Part shown: positions 1-6,362 of the stretch, one piece after another | How positions within the stretch are numbered: the first letter of the stretch is position 1 | How the letters are laid out: the number at the start of each line of letters is the position of its first letter | Assembly (NCBI GenBank): GCA_036653595.1 | Contig: JAVVTQ010000021.1 | Span: forward strand, 1-27,162 | Reading direction: 5' to 3' | Source: JAVVTQ01 sp036653595 | GTDB lineage: Bacteria > Bacillota > Clostridia > Oscillospirales > Ruminococcaceae | Length of the DNA stretch: 27,162 nt | Made by a program: the position numbers and the translations under genes | Notes under the pieces: model-generated | The model's input: the letters and a program-made list of their open reading frames with translations, nothing else | The model's database searches: none | What the model was told of the DNA's origin: nothing

Positions 1-46
1 ACACAACATATCTGAATTCTTTCAAGCGAGAATTTGAAAACAAAAT

Positions 47-391
47 TCATGAAGATAATTCTTCTTTGCTGATATGCTCCACCATTACCTCAACCATACG
101 GCTGACCATTGTGATCTGGTTAAATGTGAGGTGCTTAAACTGCTTTCCGAGCTGCTCCACCGCATCCGGCATCACAGGGCTGTCAAGCATTTCTCCAAGC
201 AGAAAATCCGCCGAGGTTTCCAGTGCATTGCATATTTTCAGAAAAAGAGGCAGACTTGGATACCCTCCGCCGCTTTCGATTTTTCTCATATGAGTGGGGT
301 TGACTTCGCAAAGCTCCGCTAAACGCTCCGACGTCATCCCTTTGCTTTTGCGAAGCTGACTCATTCGCCTGCCTAAAGTTTTCTGCACCAT
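47..391 (-). CDS. XRE-family helix-turn-helix transcriptional regulator
   Basis: The 114-residue product has a clear Cro/C1-type helix-turn-helix domain at about residues 6-66: an RRMSQLRKSKGMTSERLAEL first half, a recognition-helix region VNPTHMRKIESG, and the typical closing segment SLPLFLKICNALETSADFLL. The remaining C-terminal ~45 residues look helical and could mediate dimerisation or sense a signal. The start is an ATG preceded by GGAGGGATAG, a good ribosome site. Such proteins usually bind operators as dimers and repress nearby genes. Here a palindrome overlaps the predicted -10 box just upstream, which suggests autorepression (inference). No phage or conjugation gene stays intact beside it, so its target beyond itself is unknown. 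Family assignment is firm; role is not. Confidence 0.9.
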   Translation of the reverse strand: MVQKTLGRRMSQLRKSKGMTSERLAELCEVNPTHMRKIESGGGYPSLPLFLKICNALETSADFLLGEMLDSPVMPDAVEQLGKQFKHLTFNQITMVSRMVEVMVEHISKEELSS

Positions 392-422
392 CTATCCCTC
401 CGTCGCGTAGCTGAATATATTT

Positions 423-449
423 GTTTGTGTGATTTAAGTATACACAAAC
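423..449 (-). promoter_or_regulatory. Predicted promoter and palindromic operator of the XRE gene
   Basis: An inverted repeat, GTTTGTGT - 11 bases - ACACAAAC, has two perfect 8-base arms. A TATACT -10 box on the minus strand (437-442) lies in the centre of it, about 45 bases before the start codon of the XRE gene. No strong -35 box is visible. A dimeric XRE protein binding here would block its own promoter. The site is seen directly; its use is inferred. Confidence 0.6.
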
Positions 450-559
450 GCTGTCCGCAATAATAGCGCTTATCATAAAAATTTTCTTTTCTGCAATAAG
501 CTCTTAGCTTAGAGCGAGCCATTCCGGTGGGTTTACCACGAACCCCAGATAGGTTCTCA

Positions 560-601
560 AAAAAGCGATAGCTTCCCATTGACGGAAGGCTATCGCTTTT
601 T
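560..601. terminator. Bidirectional hairpin terminator
   Basis: The arms AAAAAGCGATAGC (560-572) and GCTATCGCTTTTT (589-601) are perfect complements, with additional TTCC/GGAA pairing inside the loop. A-rich and T-rich ends flank the stem, so it could terminate from either side. It separates the XRE gene unit from the decayed minus-strand genes to its right. The rest of 392-620 shows no gene. Confidence 0.8.
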
Positions 602-621
602 GCTCATGCGGCAAGAATATA

Positions 622-880
622 TTATTTTTCGCACATTTGGATAGTGCGCCGCGAAGCGTTATGCCACCGGTGCTCGTCGGTCAAAACCAGCCGATTGCCC
701 TCGTTGCTGCCGTTTTCCCGAAAGCGTGCTTCCTTTTCCACAATTCCTGCGGCGGTGAGGTCGTGGAGAGCACGCTTTACGGTACTGCGGGTCAGATTCA
801 ATCGGCCGGCAATCTACGCCATTGCCTGCGCACATATAGACCGCTCTCACCCGATGGTGAAGCTCCTCGGCGAGGCATTA
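622..880 (-). pseudogene. Frameshifted helix-turn-helix gene remnant
   Basis: On the minus strand the stretch AEELHHRVRAVYM is read in one frame. After a break, IAGRLNLTRSTVKRALHDL and then AAGIVEKEARFRENGSN follow in another frame, running to a TAA at 622-624. Together they match, in order, the pattern of small winged-helix proteins found in Firmicutes mobile elements: a helix, then a DNA-recognition helix with R/S-TVKRAL, then a wing rich in R, E and N. A frame change and the TAG just before IAGR mean no single intact protein can be made. I read it as a decayed gene from an integrated element; the family identification rests on resemblance from memory. Downstream (leftward) lies a hairpin terminator. 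Confidence 0.6.
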
Positions 881-889
881 TAAAGATGA

Positions 890-1093
890 TTAAAGTAACT
901 CTTTCTGCCCGAGTCTCTGGATAATCGGCACCATCATCGGACAGCGAGAGCGTGATGCAAAGAATATCAGCGCCAGTGATTCGATGGCGGGCAGCGTACC
1001 CAGCTCGTAGCTGTAGAACACCCCACGGTTTTTTAGCTTGCCGCCGTTCTCATCGTCAACGGCAAGGATTTCATGGTAGAGCTGCTCAATCAT
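890..1093 (-). pseudogene. Short unrecognised ORF, probably part of a decayed element
   Basis: The reading frame begins at an ATG at 1093 (MIEQLYHEILAVDDENGG) and runs 67 residues, ending in RLGQKELL and TAA. I do not recognise the family. The composition is protein-like rather than random: an acidic N-terminal part, a GVFYSYELGTLPAIESLAL segment, then FFASRSRCPMMVPII. After its stop, with two in-frame stops close together, the same frame continues into the helix-turn-helix remnant to the left. This may mean a longer ancestral gene or operon has been broken up. No good ribosome site is obvious before the ATG. It overlaps by 8 bases the end of another open stretch (1086-1205). It may be an intact small gene, but its neighbours are broken. 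Confidence 0.4.
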
Positions 1094-1465
1094 CAAGCTG
1101 CCATAAAATATTGTTCATATCTTCTTCGGGCAGCGGAGTGGGAAAATTTCCGAATGCGAAATTATGGGATAATAGAGCATTTTGGAATGTGGAGCAAGAA
1201 ATTCAATGCGTTGATGCCTAAAACAAAATGATCTAAAAACGAACATTCACCCCTATGCTGTCAAAGCATTAGGTGCGATTATTGTTGCGTTTCATAGCAC
1301 TGCGTCACATAAATATAAACGCCAACCAACCACCAAGTGCCTTTGAAAAGTGCCGCAGATACCGCATTTGTCGGCATTATTTGAGTATGGAAGTCTTTCT
1401 TTTCGAAATACGTATAAATAACAGTGATTTTATCATATAACAAAATAAACAGACAAATAAAAACA
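1086..1465 (-). other. Gene-poor stretch with a possible 3' gene fragment
   Basis: On the minus strand an open frame without a start ends at a TGA at 1086-1088 and reads FPTPLPEEDMNNILWQLDD at its C-terminus. This looks like the tail of a protein overlapping the next start by 8 bases, as in an operon. I cannot assign it. The rest, about 1206-1465, shows no convincing gene, promoter or RNA on either strand, and is AT-rich towards the tRNA terminator. Confidence 0.3.
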
Positions 1466-1506
1466 GAGTGTTCTTATAAGGAAACTGAATTCCTATAAGA
1501 ACACTC
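1466..1506 (-). terminator. Terminator downstream of the initiator tRNA
   Basis: A long inverted repeat has the arms GAGTGTTCTTATA and TATAAGAACACTC, extended by AGG(A)/(T)CC-type pairing toward the loop. Read on the minus strand it is followed by TGTTTTTATTTG. It begins five bases past the tRNA CCA end, as expected for a tRNA transcription unit. Confidence 0.85.
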
Positions 1507-1510
1507 GCCT

Positions 1511-1586
<76 letters not shown>

Positions 1587-1617
1587 ATATAGTGCGTCTC
1601 TTTTGAGGCGCCTATTT

Positions 1618-1646
1618 ATTATATACAAAACATTCGGCAATGTCAA
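1618..1646 (-). promoter_or_regulatory. Perfect consensus promoter of the initiator tRNA
   Basis: On the minus strand TTGACA (1641-1646) and TATAAT (1618-1623) are both exact consensus and are separated by 17 bases, the optimal distance for the housekeeping sigma factor. The tRNA begins about 32 bases past the -10 box. A strong constitutive promoter fits a stable RNA gene. Confidence 0.92.
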
Positions 1647-1654
1647 GCGAAAGG

Positions 1655-2146
1655 TCATTTGGTTTTGGGTTCAAATCCAAAATACGGCTCGGTGTGCTCA
1701 CCTGAAACATCGGAAGACACATTAAAGCCCTTTTCTTTTATTTCGCTCGCAAAGTCCGCGGCCTTTTCTTCCGCCTTATCAAACATTTTCCCGGCATTTT
1801 TTGAGGCCTCATCAACTTTGTCGGAAAATTCCCGGACAAACTCATCGGTTCTGTCCTTCACGGCCTTGGCTGCCTTGCTTGCTTTTTCGCCGACGTTGTC
1901 TATTATTGGCTCAACAAATTCCACGACGGGTTTTTTGACCTTATCGAAGGCATCCATTGCCTTTTTCTCGAGGCTGTCACCGTCACCGCTGATGTTTATT
2001 TTGTTTTCGGACACATTGTCTCCGTTTTCGTCCTCAAAGTTCACTTCGACCTGCACGATTCCCTTTTGCTTGAGATAACGCCCAACAGCGGCAACAGCAC
2101 CCGCGACGGCGGCAAGTCCCACTAGAGCTGATAGTATTTTTTTCAT
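1655..2146 (-). CDS. Small membrane-anchored amphipathic helical protein of unknown function
   Basis: The 163-residue product starts MKKIL and has one hydrophobic, alanine/valine-rich segment at about residues 4-22, followed by the basic stretch GRYLKQKG. This would be an N-terminal membrane anchor, or less likely an uncleaved signal, since no lipobox cysteine is seen. Next comes a short acidic segment (VEVNFEDENGDN). Residues ~58-140 are lysine/glutamate/alanine-rich heptad-like helices with repeated phrases such as DKVKKPV, EKASKAAKAVKDR, DKVDEASKNAGKMFDKAEEK. This resembles YtxH-like or apolipoprotein/LEA-like amphipathic proteins, but I do not assign a family. The start is supported by AAGGAG eight bases upstream and a promoter at 2190-2217. 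It is transcribed alone, between deoD and the tRNA. It may associate with the membrane surface or cell envelope (inference). Confidence 0.8.
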   Translation of the reverse strand: MKKILSALVGLAAVAGAVAAVGRYLKQKGIVQVEVNFEDENGDNVSENKINISGDGDSLEKKAMDAFDKVKKPVVEFVEPIIDNVGEKASKAAKAVKDRTDEFVREFSDKVDEASKNAGKMFDKAEEKAADFASEIKEKGFNVSSDVSGEHTEPYFGFEPKTK

Positions 2147-2189
2147 AAAGCTGTTCTCCTTAATTTATATTGAACCTTCTCATACCAAT

Positions 2190-2217
2190 ATTATATCTGC
2201 GAAAAATGAAAAAACAA
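2190..2217 (-). promoter_or_regulatory. Predicted promoter of the small amphipathic protein gene
   Basis: Minus-strand TTGTTT (2212-2217), a 16-base spacer, and an exact TATAAT (2190-2195) lie about 44 bases before the ATG at 2146. No terminator is visible between deoD and this promoter, so read-through from deoD is possible. Confidence 0.7.
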
Positions 2218-2224
2218 GCATAAT

Positions 2225-2941
2225 TTAGTCACAAAGAGTGTCGAGTGCAATAGAAATCATGTCGTCAAGTCCTTTTTCCTTGCGCTCGTTTGAAACCATC
2301 TCGCTGGCGGCGGGATCCTTGGCGTCTGAAACGACTGATAAAATCATCAATGCCTGCTTGCGGTAATGCGCGGCAACCGTATAGAGCGCGGCTCCCTCCA
2401 TCTCCGAGGCCAATATGCCATATTCAGTCCACGTGTCCCCGTGGTAATAGCGCGGGTCACGGTAGAGATGGTCGTTGCATATGGTATTGCCAACAAAGGC
2501 GGAAATACCCCTTGCAGCAGAAATGTCATAGGCTTTTCGCAAAAGCGCAAAGTCCGCTATCGGCGCAAAGTGTGCGCTTTGGAAAATATAGTCATTGAGA
2601 GAAGAGGTGGTGCTTGTCGCCTGGGACAGCACGATATCCATGATGCTGAGTCTGGGGTCACAGCCCCCGGCAGTGCCGATTCGAACCAGCTTTTCACAGC
2701 CGTATTCCTTGCACAGCTCGGTTGTGTATATCAGCACGGACGGAATCCCCATGCCTGTCCCAAATACTGACATCCGCTCGCCCTTATATGTGCCGGTGTA
2801 GCAGAGGGCTCCCCGCACCTCATTTACGCACACGGCTTTTTCAAAATATTTTTCCGCAATGTATTTTGCCCTCATCGGGTCACCCGGCAGGAGAATTCGC
2901 TCGGCAATTTCGCCGGGCTTTGCGTCAATGTGCATACTCAT
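2225..2941 (-). CDS. deoD: Purine-nucleoside phosphorylase, DeoD type
   Basis: The enzyme splits purine (deoxy)ribonucleosides with phosphate to give the free base and (deoxy)ribose-1-phosphate in the cytoplasm. The 238-residue product matches the hexameric bacterial family along its length: MHIDAKPGEIAERILLPGDP near the start (phosphate-site GDP), VNEVRG, a TGTYKG segment, GTGMGIPSVLIYTTEL, RIGTAGG, ASEMEGAALYTVAA (ribose-binding Glu-Met-Glu) and the late VSDAKD carrying the catalytic aspartate. I chose the ATG at 2941, which has AAAGGAG eight bases upstream; a GTG three codons earlier is inside that ribosome site. It is monocistronic as far as can be seen. The deoxyribosyltransferase-like pair near 15 kb acts in related chemistry but is not linked in an operon. 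Confidence 0.96.
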   Translation of the reverse strand: MSMHIDAKPGEIAERILLPGDPMRAKYIAEKYFEKAVCVNEVRGALCYTGTYKGERMSVFGTGMGIPSVLIYTTELCKEYGCEKLVRIGTAGGCDPRLSIMDIVLSQATSTTSSLNDYIFQSAHFAPIADFALLRKAYDISAARGISAFVGNTICNDHLYRDPRYYHGDTWTEYGILASEMEGAALYTVAAHYRKQALMILSVVSDAKDPAASEMVSNERKEKGLDDMISIALDTLCD

Positions 2942-2976
2942 AAACTTCACTCCTTTGTAGATAACATATTACTTAT

Positions 2977-2985
2977 AGTATACCA
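2977..2985 (-). promoter_or_regulatory. Extended -10 promoter of deoD
   Basis: Minus-strand TGGTATACT gives an extended -10 element (TGn plus TATACT) about 35 bases before the deoD ATG. No good -35 box is seen at 16-18 bases, as is usual for extended -10 promoters. Confidence 0.6.
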
Positions 2986-3167
2986 TATAAAAGTTCATTT
3001 TACTAACGTTCTGGCGCCGTCTATATTATGCATTCGTTCAAGATGGCAGTGGTATAAAAGTGCTTGTTTCTGCATCTGCCAGTGTCGATACAGCAGCACT
3101 TCTGCTGTGGAGAATATTTTACTTACAAAGCCAAAGCAGCGAATCCGAACACATCACAATTGCTATC

Positions 3168-3860
3168 GCGAAGCGACAGTCGCGGCAAAGATGTGGGGCG
3201 ATGCCGCGGCAGAGAAGAGCAGCTTCGCAAAATGATTATAAAACGCTCTCAATGCGCAGCTTTGGCAAAAGGATTATAAAACGCTCTCGGGCGCTGCTTT
3301 GGGGTTGTATAAAATGCCCCCTAAAAGAGCGAAGCGACAGTCGCGGCAAAGATGTGGGGCGATGCCGAGCCGTGAGGTGCAGGTGCGGGGGCGAAGCGCA
3401 GCTTCGGCAAATTGCGATAAAACGCTCTCGAAGCGCAGCTTCGGGGTTGTATACAACATCTCCTAAAAGAGCGAAGCGACAGTCGCGGCAAAGATGTGGG
3501 GCGCAGTGCGCAGTTTTGGCAAATTGCGATAAAACGCTCTCGGGGCGCTGCTTTGGGGTTGTATAAAACGTCCCTAAAAGAGCAAGCGACAGTCCGCGGC
3601 AAAGATGTGAGGCGATGCCGAGCCGTGAGGTGTAGTGCGCAGCTTCGGTAAATAGGGGAAAAATGTTCTCAATGCGCAGTTTTGGCAAATTGCGATAAAA
3701 CGCTCTCGGTGCGCAGTTTAGGGGTTGTATAAAACGTCCCCTAAAAGAGCAAGCGACAGTCCGCGGCAATGATGTGAGGCGATGCCGAGCCGTGAGGTGT
3801 AGTGCGGGTGCGAAGCGCAGCTTTGGTAAATTGCGATAAAACGCTCTCGGGCGCAGCCTT
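3168..3860. repeat. Array of five imperfect modular repeats, non-coding
   Basis: The landmark AAGCGACAGT(C)CGCGGCAA recurs with its GCGAC core at 3173, 3334, 3476, 3586 and 3753, so the spacing varies: 161, 142, 110 and 167 bases. Units are built from shared blocks: the landmark, then GATGTGRGGCGATGCCG, AGCCGTGAGGTG, GCGCAGCTTYGGYAAATTGCG, ATAAAACGCTCTCGG and TTTGGGGTTGTATAAAACGT, CCCCTAAAAGAGC. Some units lack blocks and two have an extra ~40-base block. Short hairpins recur, such as GCGAC-A-GTCGC and CGAAGC-GCA-GCTTCG. Long minus-strand frames crossing it only translate the repeats and have no ribosome site. The flanks 2986-3167 and 3861-3935 hold no gene that I can support. Together this is the largest gene-free stretch of the window (2942-4025). 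Confidence 0.9.
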
Positions 3861-3935
3861 GGAGTCGCTAAAAAAAACTCTTGGTTAAAAGGTGAATTTG
3901 AGAGTGGACGAAATGATATAATGCATGAATTTGCA

Positions 3936-3972
3936 AAATTGCCGTCCGCAGCAAGTCTGCGGACGGCAATTT
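3936..3972 (-). terminator. Terminator of the pgk-tpiA-gpmI operon
   Basis: The perfect 15-base arms AAATTGCCGTCCGCA and TGCGGACGGCAATTT surround a 7-base loop. On the minus strand the stem is followed by TTGC, giving only a modest T-run. It starts about 54 bases beyond the gpmI stop. Confidence 0.75.
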
Positions 3973-4025
3973 ATTGGAACAATTGAGAATATCACCTGAA
4001 GCAAAAAGTGCAATTTCAAGGAAAA

Positions 4026-5540
4026 CTAAACGATAAGGCTTTCGCCGCTCATCTCAGGAGGGACAGAAAGTCCCAAAAGCCTGAGCATGGTGGGTGCGAT
4101 GTCGGCCAGCTTGCCGCTCTTTGAAAGACTGCACTGTTTTCCTATTACCATAAAGGGGACAGGGTTCGTCGTGTGAGCGGTAAACGGCTTTTTGTCATCG
4201 TCATACATTTTGTCGGCATTTCCGTGGTCCGCTGTCAAAAGCACTGTTCCGTCCATCGATTTCACAGCCTCGCAAACCCTGCCGACACACTTGTCGACAG
4301 CTTCGACAGCCAGAACGGCGGCTTCGTATACGCCGGTGTGACCAACCATATCGCAGTTTGCAAAGTTCAGAATGATGACATCGTATTTTCCGGATTTTAT
4401 GCAGTCCACAACAGCGTCCGTGACGAGATATGCGCTCATCTCCGGCTGCAAATCATATGTCGCGACAGAGGGCGACTTTATCAATACGCGCTCCTCACCT
4501 TTGTAGGGAGTCTCGTTGCCGCCGTTGAAGAAAAATGTCACATGAGCATACTTTTCTGTCTCGGCAATGCGCAGCTGTGTCAGTCCGCGCTCGCCTATGT
4601 ATTCGCCAAAGGTGTTGGCAAGTCCATCGGGCTTAAAGGCGACCTCGACGTTTGGAATTGTTGTGTCATACTCTGTCATGCTGACATAGGTCAGCGGAAA
4701 ATAGCCTTTTGCGCGCTCGAATCCCTTGAAGTCCGGATCGACGAACACGCGTGTGATTTCTCTCGCGCGGTCGGGGCGAAAGTTGTAGAAAATCACACTG
4801 TCATCGGATTTGATTTCTGCGCCGTCAACACACACTACGGGCAGCACAAACTCATCGTTCACGCCATCATCATAGCTGTTTTGAACAGACTGCGCCGGGT
4901 CGGAGCACTTGTTGCCCTCGCCCAACACATAGGCGCCATATGCCTTGACAAGGCGCTCATAGCGGTTGTCGCGGTCCATCGCGTAATAGCGGCCGCAAAC
5001 AGTTGCTATCTGCCCGACACCGGCTTCGCGGAGCTTGACGGCCAGCTCCTCCACAAAGGCCTTTCCCGACTGCGGCGGAGTGTCGCGTCCATCGAGAATT
5101 GCGTGGATATAGAGCTTTTTCACATTGTTTGCCTTTGCCATGTCGATGAGCGCAAAAAGATGGCTTGTCGTGCTGTGAACGCCGCCATCGGACAGAAGAC
5201 CCATGATATGGAGTGCCCTGCCCTCCTTTGCGGCATTTTTCATGGCGTGCAGAAATGCCTCGTTTTTGAAAAACACCCCATCTGTGATGGCTTTTGTTAT
5301 TCTCGTCAGCTCTTGATAAACAACTCGGCCGGCGCCGATATTTGTATGGCCGACCTCACTGTTGCCCATCTGGCCGTCGGGAAGCCCGACATCCAGACCG
5401 GATGCGCCTATGAGTGTGTGGGGATTCTCCGCAAAAAGCTTGTCGAGCACGGGAGTCTTAGCATTTTCAATTGCATTTCCCTCGATCTCCTCGGAATGAC
5501 CGAAGCCGTCGAGAATCATAAGAACCAAAGGTTTTTTCAT
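4026..5540 (-). CDS. gpmI: 2,3-bisphosphoglycerate-independent phosphoglycerate mutase
   Basis: The enzyme interconverts 3- and 2-phosphoglycerate through a phosphoserine intermediate and two metal ions, in the cytoplasm. From the ATG at 5540 the protein has 504 residues, the usual length. Seen in order: VLMILDGFG with the metal-binding Asp11, PDGQMGNSEVGHTNIGAGR with the nucleophile Ser61, ILDGRDTPP, GRYYAMDRD, FNFRPDR-like YNFRPDRAREIT, FFFNGGNE, NFANCDMVGHTG and LTADHGNADKM with late metal ligands. An ATG at 5561, overlapping the tpiA stop as TAATG, would add seven residues. I prefer 5540 because AAAGGA lies seven bases before it and the family starts near KKPLVLMILDG. Third gene of the pgk operon, 20 bases after tpiA. 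Confidence 0.96.
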   Translation of the reverse strand: MKKPLVLMILDGFGHSEEIEGNAIENAKTPVLDKLFAENPHTLIGASGLDVGLPDGQMGNSEVGHTNIGAGRVVYQELTRITKAITDGVFFKNEAFLHAMKNAAKEGRALHIMGLLSDGGVHSTTSHLFALIDMAKANNVKKLYIHAILDGRDTPPQSGKAFVEELAVKLREAGVGQIATVCGRYYAMDRDNRYERLVKAYGAYVLGEGNKCSDPAQSVQNSYDDGVNDEFVLPVVCVDGAEIKSDDSVIFYNFRPDRAREITRVFVDPDFKGFERAKGYFPLTYVSMTEYDTTIPNVEVAFKPDGLANTFGEYIGERGLTQLRIAETEKYAHVTFFFNGGNETPYKGEERVLIKSPSVATYDLQPEMSAYLVTDAVVDCIKSGKYDVIILNFANCDMVGHTGVYEAAVLAVEAVDKCVGRVCEAVKSMDGTVLLTADHGNADKMYDDDKKPFTAHTTNPVPFMVIGKQCSLSKSGKLADIAPTMLRLLGLSVPPEMSGESLIV

Positions 5541-5560
5541 CGTGTTGTCCTTTAATGGCA

Positions 5561-6328
5561 TTATTTGCCTGCTGCCGCAACGATAGCCGCAAAGTCAGCG
5601 GGCTTGAGAGCTGCGCCGCCTATAAGACCGCCGTCTACATCGGGCTTTGCAAGAAGCTCATCCGCGTTGCCGGCATTCATTGAGCCGCCGTACTGTATTG
5701 TGAGAGCCTCGGCAGCGGCGCTGTCATAGAGCTGTGCGACCACGGCTCGGATTATTGCGCAGACTTCGTTTGCCTGCTCGGCTGTCGCCGTCTTGCCGGT
5801 GCCTATCGCCCACACAGGCTCATAGGCTATGATGATGTTTTTCAATTCGTCCGAAGAAACACCCTCAAGAGCCACTTTTGTCTGCTCGGTTACAACGTTT
5901 TTTGTTGTGCCGTTTTCGCGCTGCTCCAGCAGCTCGCCGACACACACAATTGTCTTAAGTCCTGCTGCCAGCGCAGCTTTGCACCGCAGGTTTACAGTCT
6001 CATTCGTCTCGGCAAAATATTGACGGCGCTCACTGTGTCCGAGAATGACATACTCGACACCGGCCTCTGTCAGCATTTTTGCACTGATTTCGCCGGTATA
6101 GGCACCGCTCTCCTTGAAATGGCAGTTTTGTGCGGCGACCTTGATGTTTGTGTTCTTTGTCATCTCGACGGCGACGCCGATGTCAGTGAAAGGAACTCCG
6201 ATAATCACCGTACACTTGGCGTCCTTGACGGCGGGAATGAGGTCTGCGATAAGCGCTTTCGCTTCATTTGCGGTCTTGTTCATTTTCCAGTTTCCGGCGA
6301 TTACGGCGGCTCTTTTTGCTTTATTCAT
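5561..6328 (-). CDS. tpiA: Triose-phosphate isomerase
   Basis: The enzyme interconverts dihydroxyacetone phosphate and glyceraldehyde-3-phosphate. The 255-residue TIM barrel carries all catalytic parts: GNWKMN with Lys15, LGHSERR with His98, AYEPVWAIGTGKTAT with the base Glu170 and the start of mobile loop 6, and the phosphate-binding YGGSMNAGN. The ATG has AGGAGAAAACTG just upstream. It lies 34 bases after pgk and before gpmI on the same strand, so the three are likely one transcript. No glyceraldehyde-3-phosphate dehydrogenase gene is beside them in this window, although it often precedes pgk in Firmicutes. Confidence 0.98.
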   Translation of the reverse strand: MNKAKRAAVIAGNWKMNKTANEAKALIADLIPAVKDAKCTVIIGVPFTDIGVAVEMTKNTNIKVAAQNCHFKESGAYTGEISAKMLTEAGVEYVILGHSERRQYFAETNETVNLRCKAALAAGLKTIVCVGELLEQRENGTTKNVVTEQTKVALEGVSSDELKNIIIAYEPVWAIGTGKTATAEQANEVCAIIRAVVAQLYDSAAAEALTIQYGGSMNAGNADELLAKPDVDGGLIGGAALKPADFAAIVAAAGK

Positions 6329-6362
6329 CAGTTTTCTCCTGTTAATGTTTGATTATAAGTGC

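Noticed and set aside
3236..3769. 177-codon minus-strand open frame through the repeat array, with overlapping 61- and 93-codon frames
   Set aside because: It translates the DNA repeats in shifting frames, has no ribosome site or promoter, and differing block lengths put the same blocks in different frames; a by-product of the repeats.
3168..3860. Possible CRISPR array
   Set aside because: Repeats are long, imperfect and of variable spacing, with no identical short repeat and unique spacers, and no cas genes are in the window.
3917..3972. Plus-strand TATAAT (3917-3922) followed by a hairpin, as a tiny RNA gene
   Set aside because: No -35 box at suitable distance; the hairpin is better explained as the gpmI operon terminator.
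4173..5555. 460-codon open frame antisense to gpmI
   Set aside because: It mirrors the GC-skewed codon use of gpmI, has no ribosome site, and no recognisable domain. Similar long antisense frames over lepA (18413-19339) and dnaK (22622-23542) are rejected for the same reason.
5541..5561. gpmI start at 5561 with TAATG overlap of the tpiA stop
   Set aside because: The ATG at 5540 has AAAGGA at good distance and gives the usual family N-terminus; the upstream one lacks a clear ribosome site, though coupling cannot be excluded.
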